From Rhizomucor pusillus (lineage: Eukaryota > Mucoromycota > Mucoromycetes > Mucorales > Lichtheimiaceae): a DNA stretch of 64,000 nucleotides. Location: NCBI GenBank assembly GCA_900175165.2, contig FWWN02000394.1, forward strand, positions 28,390-92,389, read 5' to 3'. Below are positions 35,927-47,836 of this stretch, piece by piece; the first letter of the stretch is position 1; the number at the start of each line of letters is the position of its first letter. Made by a program: the position numbers and the translations under genes. The notes under the pieces are model-generated. The model had not been told where the DNA came from. It was given only the letters and a program-made list of their open reading frames with translations, and did no database searches.

Positions 35927-38129
35927 ATGTCGGTATATAATCATCGTGCCATGGTGCCCGCCACCCAGAGCCGCCTCCTTGAACTCCTCGATGCCGTAAG
36001 AGCAGAGTTCGATCAGCTTGCCCAGGAGGCGGTCCTCTGCAAAAGCCAGAGAGACGAGTATGAAATTAAAAGTATGTCATTTTAAATAATGCGTTCTTCT
36101 GTTACGAGAATGTATATCACCAAGTGCCGAAACTAAAATCATCGATCGTTTCGAATTGATAGTGAACAACCAGATTCAAGAGATGAGCTTGTTCCAACAA
36201 AACTTGATGGAGCTGGAACGGATGCAGCAAGCAATGAAAAAGCAGTAAGTACAAGTACAAGGAATCTGAAGATCATTCTAGAAAGAGGTTATATTGATAA
36301 TTACGTAAGGTACGAGGATGAAATTGCCCGTCTTCGCCAACAACTAGATCAAATACAACATGGCGGAATGCCTCCGACCAGTGGAGCTGGCATGTATGCT
36401 GGCAAGTATTCTTGTTATTGAGCACCAAGTATACATGTAAATAACGTGTTTTTTCTTTGCTTCAGCACCTCCTCCATCCAGCTATCCTCCACAGTCCATG
36501 GTGGAATCGAGCCAGTCAATGCATCATCCAGCTTACGGCGCACCCGCTGGACATCACAATGGACCTCCACCGCCGCAACAACCAATGTCCAGCGGTACGC
36601 CGTATATGAATGGCGCGCCACCACCACCGCCACCACAACACACGACATCTTCGCCCCCGCCGCCACACGGTACGTAGGAAGCAAATAGTAATATAGATCT
36701 CTCGACATAACATCTCATCGCACCTATCTTTCGACACAGCTGCTGGTGGACGAGTCTCTGGAGGACAAACCACGAAAGCGCCTGGAGCTGGATCTCTTGG
36801 CGGATTGGCCGACGTTGATCCCGACAATGTACCAGCAAACATGAAAGTTGAAGGACAGGATTGGTTTGCATTGTAAGTGTTCTCGCATCTTGAAAAGAAA
36901 GAGTGATCGCACAAGTGACACGGATGCACATCTGTGTAGGTTCAATCCCAAAGTACCTCGAAACCTTAAAGTTGAGCTTCTTCACACTTTTGATCACACC
37001 AGTGTGGTTTGCTGCGTCAAATTCAGTGCAGACGGTCGCTACATGGCAGCCGGATGTAATCAGGCTACATATATCTACGACACATACAATGCCAACAGAG
37101 TCGCGTATGTAAAGACAGAAAATGCATTCACTGCCGATCCCACTCAAATCCACATACGCTAATACTGTAATCCTTAGAGTACTGCAAGATACAAACGCTG
37201 AAAGGGAAGGAGACTTGTATATCCGCTCTGTCAGCTTCAGCCCGGATGGCAGACATTTGGCAACTGGTGCTGAGGATAAGCAAATTAGAGTAAGTAAAAA
37301 GAAAAGAAAAATGTTACGGACAGTGATGCAAACTCCAGTATGCAATGTAGATCTGGGAAATTGCGAAGAAGAGAATTGTTTGTGTATTACGAGGCCATGA
37401 ACAGGACATTTACTCGTTGGAATTCAGTCGCGATGGTTCGTTCCTAGTGTCTGGTTCCGGTGATCGAACTGCACGGATATGGAACTGGGTGGAGAAGAGA
37501 TGTATACATGTCCTGCCAATTCCGGAACTTGATCAGAAAGATCCTGGTGTCACAAGCGTTGCCGTGTCACCTGATGGTCGTCTTGTAGCCGCTGGAAGTT
37601 TGGACAAGGTGGTGCGTGTATGGGACGCATCAACAGGACAGTTACTTGAGAAGTTGGAAGGACACAAGGACAGCGTCTACTCTGTCGCATTTATGCCGGA
37701 CGGAAAGACGTTGATCAGCGGCAGTTTGGACAAGACATTGAGAATGTGGCAGCTCGGTACGAACGCATACGGTAGCGAAAGAGGCAAGAACCCGTGCATT
37801 CAAGTATTCAACGGCCACAAGGACTTTGTCTTGTCCGTGGCAACAACACCAGATGGTAACTGGATTGTATCTGGTTCCAAGGATAGAGGTGTCCAGTTCT
37901 GGGATCCTCGAACAGGCCAAACGCAATTTATGCTTCAAGGCCACAAAAACTCAGGTAAGGATCTACAGAGACAGACTGCCAGGAGCAATGCCCGTGTGAT
38001 ACAACTTTGCTAACATGAACAATTTCAGTCATATCTGTAGCAACAAGCCCTGGAAGGCGACCCATGTTTGCCACTGGTTCCGGTGACAATCGTGCAAGAA
38101 TTTGGACATATGAGCCGTTCGGCCCGTAA
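35927..38129 (+). CDS. TUP1: Tup1 general transcriptional corepressor
   Basis: Nine exons: 35927-36071, 36163-36244, 36310-36401, 36466-36669, 36740-36872, 36940-37104, 37178-37289, 37351-37954, 38029-38129; 545 residues. The N-terminus [11 protein letters not shown] then [16 protein letters not shown] begins the Tup_N helical tetramerisation domain (to about 100). A Pro/Gly/His-rich linker follows (105-190), then seven WD40 blades (about 245-545) with [24 protein letters not shown] repeats and the family block [19 protein letters not shown]. Tup1 with Ssn6 represses genes brought by DNA-binding factors. Intron 3 (36402-36465) needs a GC donor (GCTG/GCAAGT): only this keeps the Pro-rich linker in frame with the WD domain. 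Start chosen at the conserved MSVYNHR. Confidence 0.96.
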
Positions 38130-38598
38130 CATTCCAGTCGTTTGCAACTTTTCTTTTCCTCTGAAAACTAAGACTTAATAAACCTTAATTCAATACATTC
38201 TGACAAAGGAAAGAATATTGTAACGTTTATTCTCTTCTGATAGAGACCAAGCTTACTGGATGTGAATATAGTAGGTTTTGCGTTGTTACTTTTCGAGATT
38301 TCGCAGCATTTTCTATTGTACTTCCCACATCTATACTCTATCTGGGCTTTAATTTTTGGCGAGAATAATGTTTTCAGTTATTTGAAAACTATAATGTTTG
38401 CCTTTCAGCATCGAAGAGAGCTGCAGCCAGTTTAGGTCATAAATGGGTGATTAAGGGCTGTCTATTATCCTTGATGGATATGCTCAAGGCAACCTCTGTG
38501 CGAATCTTCCACAAGATTCTACCGACAGTGTGAGACAAGAATATGCAGGAAACCTCAATCTCAGCCCACTATTTGTCTGTCAATTTTTTTCCACTGCA
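38130..38598. other. intergenic, 469 bp
   Basis: TUP1 3' flank and promoter of the ZNF277-like gene. No feature beyond AT-rich DNA. Confidence 0.5.
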
Positions 38599-40540
38599 AT
38601 GTGCGCCATGGAAACAGAGTGGCAGACTGTAAAAACGAAACATACCACTCAAGAGGCCCATGCAAAGGCCGATCGGAAGCCACCAAAGCAGAAGAGCAAA
38701 CCGACAAACGGCCACAGCTCGGCAGCCGCGCGACGAAAGAGTCGCGATCTCCGTGCCTCCTTCAGCAAAGAGAGAGCCAAGCCAGATCATGGCGATCAAC
38801 AACAGCAAGAGTCTGGCGGCGACTCTTCCGCCGATGAAGACGATAACTCTCCCGACCTTATTGACCAGCCAATACCGCCTTACCATGTATCCACCTTTAT
38901 TCTGTGCCCCTTCCAACAATGTCCCGTCAGCGAACCTTTCCTCGATACAACAGCCTTGGTGAGACATTTTCGCAACGAACATCACCTAGTATTTGCGAAT
39001 CTTCATCACATGTATATGGCACTTGATCAATACATTAATCGATGGGCTAAAGAGCTTGAAAGCAAGCCTGTCTCAGAGTTTGGAAAGAAAGAAACCAACG
39101 ATTCCGACGGTAAGTACTGCATCGCCCCGCTATATGCGACGTGTTGATATTCATACGGATACGTTACAGTATACATAATTGATCCCGGGCACTGTGCATT
39201 GGATAAGGAAATCAGAGAGCAGATGCAACGAAGAAAATTGGTAGCCATCCAAATGCGAGAACGGATGCACATCATTGTTATTAACCGTGGCTCGTTTAGG
39301 ATGAAGTCTTGAATATCCAACAGCGTGAAAGAGATGTAGATGCAAAGATGAAACGCAAGTGCTTGTTCTGTAAGATTGTGTGCGAGAATAGGTTAGTTTA
39401 CACAACGATGCAATCGATCCGATCAAAGTGCTAATATCATGCCACGCCAGAGCCACACTGTTTAAGCACATGTTTTCTGAACACAACTTTAACATTGGAC
39501 TTCCGGATAATCTCGTCAACGTTAACGAGTTCTTGGACGTTTTGGAAGGAAAGCTTGCAAAGTACGTGAGAGCGTGAATGTTTTCTAAATGAATATACGG
39601 AGCTGACGTGATACTTTGCAGACTGCAATGCCTTTACTGTGAAAAGATTTTCACAAGTGCACCGGTTTTGCGAAAACATATGCGAAAGAAGAAGCACTTC
39701 AAGATTGCACCCAAAAACCGGCAGTACGATCGCTTTTATGTCATCAACTATCTGGAACCTGGCAAGAACTGGGAACATTTTGAAAGAGATAACGGTGACA
39801 GCGAGGACGAGAGACGTGACGAGTAAGTCTAAACAACGTATGAAGGCATATCTCTTATTATCCTAATAATTGTATCTAGTTCCTGGGCTGATTGGGAGGA
39901 AGAAGAGTCGGAGCCTACCATGTGTCTGTTCGACGATGAAATGCTGCCAACACCTAAAGATGCTCTAGAGCATATGAAATCGGTGCATTCCTTCGACCTG
40001 TCTGCCGTGAGAGAAGCCCATGATCTCGATTTTTACAAGACCGTTGTCCTCATCAACTATATCCGCCACCAATCTTCCCTTAACAAGTGCTTCGCATGCG
40101 GTCATGTTGTCGACGATTTCTCGCAACTTGCACCTCACATGAAAGAGAAGGGCTGTTTTACGAAAACTCTGCCAAAAGATGCCGAATATTGGAAAGATCC
40201 AAAGTAAGCATCATCCTTTTATATTCTCTGCCAACAGTCCTGACTTTCTCCTCTTAGATATTTATTACCGACGTATGAAAACGATCCACTCCTAACCGGG
40301 TTCGAGGACGACAGTGCTTTCGACGACGACGTGCGTCTACCCGACGACGAAGCCAACAGAAAGTACTTGTCTGAAGTAATGTCCGAGGCGTTGGCTATCT
40401 CGGACAAAATTGCAGAGCAATTGGACAATGAAGAGGAGGAGGAGGAGGAAGAAGAAGAAGGAAAAGGAGAAGAGAAAGAAGAACAAGAACAAAAAGAAAG
40501 CACAAAAAAGGATGAAAAGATCGAAACCACTGGTCATTAA
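38599..40540 (+). CDS. ZNF277-like C2H2 zinc finger protein
   Basis: Seven exons: 38599-39109, 39170-39240, 39300-39391, 39451-39561, 39622-39822, 39880-40203, 40258-40540; 530 residues. A basic, Ser/Lys-rich N-terminus precedes four to five widely spaced fingers of the zf-C2H2_2 type: CPFQQCPV...RHFRNEHH, CLFCKIVCENRATLFKHMF, CLYCEKIFTSAPVLRKHMRK, CLFDDEMLPTPKDALEHMK, and CFACGHVVDDF...HMKEKGC. The block HFKIAPKNRQYDRFYVINYL between fingers is typical of the ZNF277 family, linked in animals to chromatin (BMI1/Polycomb) and ribosomal protein uS5. The C-terminus is almost pure Glu/Lys. Start at 38599 (or 38608, the next Met). Convergent with the Qa-SNARE gene. Confidence 0.87.
40432..40503 (+). 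repeat. GAG/GAA purine tract
   Basis: A run of gaggaggaggaggaagaaga type encoding polyglutamate at the end of the ZNF277-like protein. Confidence 0.85.
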
Positions 40541-40661
40541 TTTCTGTTCGTAAAAAAATGGTATATTGTATTTTACAGTTAGACAAAAATATCACATACG
40601 CACACACACATATGCATACACGCATTTACGACGTATTCCTTATACATCCTCACGTGTAAAA

Positions 40662-41819
40662 CTATTTGGCAACAACAATGATAAGAGCCAATACACACGC
40701 TACGATTGTAATAATAAGCAAGAGACAGCACATATTTTTACGTGCATTCTTCTGGTGACGGTTGGCAGTCGTAAGTTCATCAGCAGCTTGTCGCGTGTTC
40801 TGCGCAATGTTGAGAACGTTTCCGTATATGCTTTCTAAATTAAAAGGTGTGAATATCCATGTGCAAGGTGTACCGATTTAATAACTTACGGATGCCACTT
40901 TCTTGCTCGTTGACAAGCATACCAAGATCGCGAAATATCTCATTTAGCTCTGTGATACCTTGCTCAATTCCCTGGATCTCCTCTTCGCGTTCGGAAATGA
41001 GCACTTCGTTGTATTCTATTTCATTGTCCAGAGCTTGGAGCTGTAATCTTCTTTGGGTATCGTCTAGTTGCAGTTGCTGCTGATGCTGTTGATGCTGTTG
41101 CTCTTCCTCCTCCTCAGCGCTGTAACGCGTATACTTAGCACCTGTTATATAGCGGCCATTGTTTCTTCAACTCACACTTGCGACTGGAGCATCGCAGTTG
41201 TCGCTTTTGCCTTGTCTACATATTCTCTCTGCTTGCTAGCAGAAATACGTTGCATTCTTTGAAAGTCTCCCAGGACCTTTTGAAAATCCTTGGAAAGCTT
41301 CTGTTGCTCCAACTTCCGTTGCCGCTAAAAGCAAAGCATACGTAAGAAAGATATAGCTCTAGATCCATACTTGGCAAACTTACAGCTTTAGATGGATCTG
41401 AAGTCTGATATTGCGAAAGGTTCTTGATATCGCTTGTAGAGTCTTTAATTAACTCCCGAGTTGCTTCTGTCACGTCATGCCTGAATAACGAAGAGGTTAG
41501 CCTCGTCACGTAAAATGGCAAGAATACATATATCATACAGTTTGTTGCGCACATCAGTCGTATCTCTAGGTCCTCCCAAAAATCCAACTAGACGCTCGAT
41601 GCTTGAAATATTGCCGTTGATAAGGAAAACTTGCTGTGAAACTCTCTGCACGATTGCTTTGTATTCCCGATCATCGTCACCTTTGCTCACATTCCATTAG
41701 AATAAACGTAAATCAGCTCATTCCTCCGAATGCTCCATACCGTTCAACGGTGACCTGCCCAGGCGAGCAGCTCGAGAGTCACTTGAACCAAAACCTTGCT
41801 CCAGGTCGTTAAAGGACAT
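40662..41819 (-). CDS. Qa-SNARE, syntaxin of the Pep12/syntaxin-7 group
   Basis: Six exons: 41819-41741, 41680-41539, 41480-41384, 41324-41176, 41119-40890, 40834-40662; 289 residues. It starts MSFNDLEQGFG, followed by an N-terminal Habc bundle (YKAIVQRVSQQVFLINGNIS to QREYVDKAKA). A Glu/Gln/His linker leads to the SNARE heptads with a zero-layer glutamine (EIQGIEQGITELNEIFRDL). The C-terminal anchor is CCLLLIITIVACVLALIIVV, ending two residues later. The N-terminal motif and Habc style place it with Pep12/Vam3-type endosomal/vacuolar syntaxins; Pep12 versus Vam3 cannot be separated. Intron 4 uses GTGAGT and an acceptor giving SQVAEEEEQ; a second in-frame choice (SQYTRYSAEEEE) exists. Confidence 0.92.
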
Positions 41820-42193
41820 TTTCACAGACAACAGAAGGAGCAAGCTTGGCGCACGGGGATGTCCAGTGGCGATTTCGGCAGCGCCGCTCGAATCTGCATG
41901 GCAAGTGAAACAAACGAGTAGCGGCAGCGAAAAATTGTCAAATATTTGTTGAAGTGCAAAAGTCATGGTCGAACTGCACCTAACATCGTCTCTGTGCATG
42001 CATATGCAAGTCAAAATATTAATAAGCTTGGAATATGATAGCAATAATTGTAGATAAGCAAGAACAAAACTTTACGATTGATGTAGTTTATCCGGTAACA
42101 AACATTGATACGCAACTAATTTTTTTTCTATGCAAAATTGGATGATAGGTGGAAAGGTAACATAAATGCGGCTGTTGTGTGTCTTCTAATGCT
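41820..42193. other. intergenic, 374 bp
   Basis: Promoter of the Qa-SNARE gene and 3' end of CYS3, both minus strand. No feature. Confidence 0.5.
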
Positions 42194-43530
42194 CTATAGG
42201 TATGCCAAGTTCAATGCTTGATCCAATTCCTTGATGAGGTCTGCGCATGATTCAATGCCAACGGAGAGACGCAACAAGGTATCAGTGACACCGAGAGTTG
42301 CTCTAACTTCAGGGCTAATGCCTGCGTGTGTCATGACAGCAGGGACTTCGATGAGGGATTCTACACCACCAAGAGACTCGGCCAAAGTAATCAACTTGAG
42401 GTTGCTGAGGATCTTGTTCACGTTGTCAAGGTTGCCCTTGACGCGGAAGGAAACCATGCCACCGAAACCCCTTTGCTGGCGCTTGGCAAGTTCGTGCTGA
42501 GGATGGGATGGCAAACCAGGGTAGATAACTTCGTCAACTTGCTGGTGCTTCTCCAAGAATTGGGCAATAGCCAAAGCATTTTCCTCGTGGCGCTTCATGC
42601 GAACATCCAAAGTCATAAGACCACGGCGGGCGAGGTAGCAGTCAAATGCGGATGGAACAGCACCCATAGCATTTTGGATGAAGCGAAGCTTCTCAATAAG
42701 CTGCTCGTTGCTGGTAACTGCAACACCCATTACAACATCAGAGTGACCGTTGATGTACTTGGTTACAGAGTGGACAACGAGATCAGCACCAAGGCTCAAT
42801 GGGTTCTGGAAGTATGGGCTCATAAAAGTGTTGTCGACAACCAACTGGGCGCCATGTGCGTGTGCTTGCTCAGCAATAGCTTGGATGTCGATAATACGGA
42901 GAGTGGGGTTGGTAGGGGTCTCAATCCAAACAAGCTGTCCGAATAGAAGAAATATTCAAGAATTAGTAATCCTGTTCCTGCTGTCATATCATTCGTGCGT
43001 TCATCATTGGCGCATGAAATTGCGCCATATGCATTACCTTTGTGTTTTCCTTGAAGTGCGGCTTGATTTGGGCAGCATCGGTCAAATCTACAAAAGTGAC
43101 CTCAACTTCGTGATGCACAGCCACTTTAGTGAAATAACGGTTGGTTCCGCCATAAACGTCGTTGACAGAGATGACGTGTGTTCCGGCACCCAAAAATCCG
43201 AGGATGGATGCGGTGACAGCTGAACCTGATGAAAATGCGACACCGTACTTGCCACCCTCCAAAGCAGCTACAGCGGCTTCAAAGTTGCCTCTGGTAGGGT
43301 TGCCGGAACGAGAGTAGTCGTAGCCCTAAAATTCGTGGGAAAGTTAGACAGCTCCGACGTGCTTTCCTATGACATCGTAACCTTACGTTGTGGACACCAG
43401 CAGCAGATTGCTTGAAGGTGGTGGATAGAGAAATGGGTGGGATGACAGCGCCGGTGACGGGGTCAGGCTCTTGTCCAGCATGAATAGCGCGGGTTCCAAA
43501 ACCGGTATCGTTTTCAGCAGAGGGGCTCAT
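42194..43530 (-). CDS. CYS3: cystathionine gamma-lyase
   Basis: Three exons: 43530-43387, 43325-43038, 42934-42194; 390 residues, the usual length. Cys/Met-metabolism PLP enzyme: FGTRAIHAGQEPDPVTGAVI at the N-terminus, YDYSRSGNPTR phosphate/substrate block, SSGSAV cofactor loop, VVDNTF with Asp178, and the Schiff-base lysine Lys203 in HSVTKYINGHSDV. The C-terminal SLGGVESLIE...MTHAGI block is shared by gamma-lyases and synthases. It splits cystathionine to cysteine, 2-oxobutanoate and ammonia in the cytosol (reverse transsulfuration). The NPTR/SLGGVES style and length favour gamma-lyase over gamma-synthase or beta-lyase. Introns are 61 and 103 nt. Confidence 0.94.
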
Positions 43531-44116
43531 AATTGTTGTATAGAAAAAAGAGAAAAGTGGCAAAAACTGACACTAGTGCCAAAATGTTTTTTATTTCTCT
43601 CCAGAACTCCGACCTGTTTTGGAGAGCAGCCGCTGCTGCGTACGCTAGGGACACGCTGCTTTCTATTGTTTTTGCCAAGGATTATTTGTGGCCGCGAGTG
43701 CCGCATATTCAATGTAGCATGTATAGGTTCAAATGTTTGAGACTATGTAATTTTATATCTTCCTCCAGACGTATCCCACGTCGAAATTTGCATTATACGT
43801 ATCTTTTGTTACATTAGAATCGGACGCGAGAGCGCAATAGCTTCACGATGGATACAGATGATTGAAAGGAGTTACGCCCACTATACACTATATACAGTCT
43901 CCTCACGATCTGGCCTTTTGAATGCAATACTTTAATTACGACTCTCAATGCACCGTATCAAATAATATTATGCTTTCGTTTGAACGCGGAAACCAGTACT
44001 GAAGCAGACTTGTGAACCTGCACTTAACACGTAAGAACTCAATTCGGTAAAGAAAACGCAAATCTGCTTTAGTGTGCGGCTTGAAATGAAAACGAGGAAA
44101 AGGAAAGGGGAGACGA
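43531..44116. other. intergenic, 586 bp
   Basis: CYS3 promoter and 3' end of the FYVE-RING gene. No feature recognised. Confidence 0.5.
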
Positions 44117-46241
44117 TCAGAATGTTGAATCAAAGTGTACAGGACAACCTTTGCCGCGTTCTAACCAGTCAGCAAGGCAACTCTGGTGATATGAGCATAA
44201 GCAAATCATTCGTGCTATTTTCTGTCCTATAACCCCGTTTGTTTTTGATTAGCTGAAACTTTCATTCTATCAATGAGTCCTTCTTACCAGCTTCAAATTC
44301 CTCAAAGCAAATCGGGCATTCATAACCTATTTGAGGGGAATCGACGGATAATGTATAGACTGCAGCCATTGACCATGTTAGTGAACTCTGGACACAGCGA
44401 TATAAACGTTAGAGTCTTACCAATGTAACGTGGAGGTCTCACAGGCGGACTTCCAGAGTTTAAGCAGGTTTGTAAATGTTTTTCTTGATCCCCTTTATGC
44501 ATACCGAGCAGGTCTGTACCACAGACCGGGCACTCTGTCATGATACTTTGCGAACTTCCTGTCCGTTTCATCTGACCGACCGACATGGGACCTGTTCCCT
44601 GTCGCTGCCTGGACGAAGACGATGTTTCTTTGACCGGTATGCGAACGCACACATCGCATACTCTTTGAGGATGCATAGCAATCATTGGGTAATGGGCTCG
44701 ACTTATTACCGGGTCTTGGATTATTTCTTCGGGTGGTAGACGGATCCTGTGGCTGCTGCACCGGTCGCACACAACTTGGCCGCATCGTCTAGACACCAAG
44801 TATGTTATGCAACCAATCTTAGCATATTGTTCAAAGTTACATACCGGCAATGATGTCTGCGGATCAGGAAATTAAAACGTCTGTTACATCGACGGCACTC
44901 TTGCGCTTGCCTGTCCGCTTCCCAAACTCGCTGCCTTGGAAGATTTAACAAGGTTTGGTCAGACTCGCGGCTTGCTTGTCGATTCATTGGCTGCGATTGT
45001 GGAGGCCAGTGCGGAGGTCCTGCCTCTATCTCTGGTTCCTCTTCAGCTCGTCGTCCATTTTCATCGTCGACAGGCACCTCACGTGGCCAGTCTGTTCCAT
45101 AGCGCTCTGTCAGCGCACCATCGTCTTCAGAAAAGCTCAATGGTACTCGATCCTCACGATCATTAGCTTGGGCAGCGGTGGTATCCGATTCGGGAATTCC
45201 GTCTGTGTTTCCAACTGGGACGGAATCAGGTATATTATCAGATATGCGTTGCTCCTCCGAATGATGATGATCATCATCACTATGCCTTGCAGTGGGCGTG
45301 GATATATAAGGTATATTTGTCTGGGACATAGGCTCTTCTAAGCTTGCTTCTTGTCGATTCGATTGTGCATTGCCTTCAGGTATATTCTGAGAAGCACCAG
45401 GCCTTTGCTCCCTTTCCCTCATGTCTTCGTCATTGGTTTCGTTTGCTGGTATATTGAGCTCTTGTTCCTGTGCGTTAGCATCGATAGTAGATAACACCGC
45501 AACGTCGTGATCCTCGGTGTCGGTTGATGACGGCCGGTGATCCATTGTCGACGATGCAAACGTAGGTTCTTGTCCTTGTCGCTGCTCATGATCTGAGAAG
45601 GGACCATTTTGCATAAATTGCATATCTTCTGCTTGTGTCATTTGATTCTCTTCGGCGGATAGGGGTCCACTCATCTCGTCCGCGATAGACTCTCCACGAA
45701 TTTCTTCTACCTCTGATGCTTGTTGTGTAAATGTATCTGCGGGTTCTAGGGCCGTACGTACATTTTCCGTGTGTGCCTCTATTCGATCAGTAAGCAATTG
45801 CTCTTGTGTTCCTGATTCCTGTATGTCTGTATCGTTATCTAAAGCGTGAGAGCGTTGACAGTGTCCATTTTCCCTCGCTCCCTTCTCAAAATCCAAAGCA
45901 TCTTGCTCGTAAATATTGAATGCTCGTGCCATGCAAGCTTCCGAGTTTAGCGATATTGCTGGACTGTGCGGAGGAGTCGGCCTGGAAAGACGAGCGTTAC
46001 CCTCTTCTTCTTTTGCCGCTGAGCTCGTGGTAGCCAGCTCGTTATCAGCCCCTGAGCAACTAGCCTCTGAGCCGTTTATTGCGTCCGTAGAAGACGACGG
46101 AGGGTGACCGAACACTTGCAATTTGGAGAGGGAATCGCCGTCGGTAGCGGTGGTATCTTTAAAACTGTCGGGCTTGTTCTGTGCAGAATCTTCCGCAAGC
46201 GATGCGATGTATGGGCTTTCCGACGCCATGCACTGCTTCAT
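44117..46241 (-). CDS. FYVE-RING E3 ubiquitin ligase, Pib1-like
   Basis: Four exons: 46241-44845, 44788-44421, 44359-44288, 44214-44117; 644 residues. Residues 1-430 are acidic, Ser/Glu/Gln-rich and disordered. The FYVE domain (about 435-515) shows CRRCNRRFNFLIRRHHCRRC with the basic R-RHHCR motif that binds phosphatidylinositol 3-phosphate, then CGQVVCDRC and CDVC. An intervening Cys-containing piece (CPVCGTDLLGMHKGDQEKHL) resembles a UBZ-type finger. The C-terminal RING reads CPICFEEFEAARMICLCSYH, then CLADWL, ending in CPVH, as in yeast Pib1, which ubiquitinates endosomal and vacuolar cargo. The very long acidic N-terminus is unlike the short Pib1. The two final exons are short (72 and 98 nt) and rest on frame and RING spacing. 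Confidence 0.9.
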
Positions 46242-47836
46242 TCAAGTATACCTAGGCAAATAAAGGTTCGCTCAAACGCTCAGTTCAATCTCGGTTCTGC
46301 TGCGCAAGTATAGGTTCACAACTAAGGTTGTTGCTGTTGCTGAGTCCAGGAAGGGCAAAAGCACGAGCCGCCGCCAAATTCAGCTCCGTCTGGAATAGTC
46401 ATTTTCCTTTTCAATGTCACCGCAACTTGAGAGAAAACAAACGTAGAGACCACGTCAAAACCATACACATGTATAATGTATTAGCCGACACCTCGGAATG
46501 CAAACTTAAGCACTGTCTCTGTTGCAATCAAGTTTAGTTGCATTTTACGAACGATTCCATAGATATTCGGCGTATATGTCTGATTACAGATATAAAACTT
46601 GGCAAATCACTTAGCGCAAACACTGAGAGCATTGGAGAAGCCTTTGAAACGGCGATTAGTACGATCCCCATGCTTGGGAGTCTACGGAATACTATCACCT
46701 CGTGGTTACATATTTTGGATTCTACAAATAATACATTGCTGCTTCCATTATTCTGTAATGTGCAATGCTTCAACATCGGTTTACTCTACATTTCAAGTCG
46801 CTGCAGATAAATTCCATTTTGTTCAGATAATTGAACCCAAAACCATCAGTGATACGTGAAAATGCAGACTCATTATACGAAGCGTAGAGCGCGATATGTT
46901 GCATCGCCGGCGTGATTGTCGATACAATGAATGTTCGTATGCTTGTCCAGATATGGCACCTACTCTCATCCATTTTAATCAAAATTGTCTGGATGTCTCA
47001 CCGTTTAATTTCAATCATTATAATAATAATACGTACTTATCAGCAATAATGGTCAGAAGGCTTTGCGTCTGGAGTCGTCGAGCGCGCCGCATGCTAATCG
47101 CGAATGACATTTTACAACGTTGACGTATTGTTGTCTCATCAACTCTACAGACGTCTGATTATGTGGATGAAATCAAAGAAAAGTAGCATCTTTACTAAAA
47201 TGTTCATAAAAAATCTTCGAGCATTTTTAGTATAATTGATAGATACAGGCATCTACTACTTTGTAGGCTGTTGTTTTAAGACATAGAAAGTGGGGGCTAA
47301 TCTGACGGCAAATCGTTCTAGCAGGGGAATTAAGAACGGAACTACTATGCTAAAGAAAGTGTGTCACATATTTGGGTTAGAAGCCTGAAGAGAGTTTCTT
47401 TACTCTTCGCTAGACCTTCTTCTCATATTTCCATGCGTTTACTTTTCATAGAAAACTTTAACAGATGATGGACGGCCTCATCAGCAGGTGTTTCTACGTT
47501 GTTGAATTATGCCATATATTCTGTATCAGGTCATCAAAAGTTTGCGAGAAAATTCGGCGCTTCTCGTCGCCGCGAACTCGAGTTGCTTTCGCTCGGCTGA
47601 AATAAACTGCAGCTTGCCGTTCTTGAACCGACCTCGGAGAAAGCGGGCGGCCATTGGTGCGAAGCAAGGAAAAGGCCGCGATCGTTCGTCACTGATTTGG
47701 ATACCCAAACGTCACCCAGCCAACCAGCACACAAGCTGATTTTTTTCCGACATTTTTTTTTTGGGCCAAGCGGTTCAAAGTCTCTCTTTTTTTTCGCGCT
47801 TTTCCAGAAACAACCACGCACACACAACTCCACTAC
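46242..47836. other. 1.6-kb gene-free region between divergent genes
   Basis: Shared upstream DNA of the FYVE-RING gene (minus) and TBC gene (plus). A T-rich stretch (47740-47800) precedes the TBC start. ORFs here are short and without family content. Confidence 0.5.

Noticed and set aside
36446..36688. Plus-strand ORF overlapping TUP1 exon 4 in another frame
   Set aside because: It is the frame reached if the GT four bases after the GC donor were used; it ends before the WD domain and lacks the Pro-rich linker continuity.
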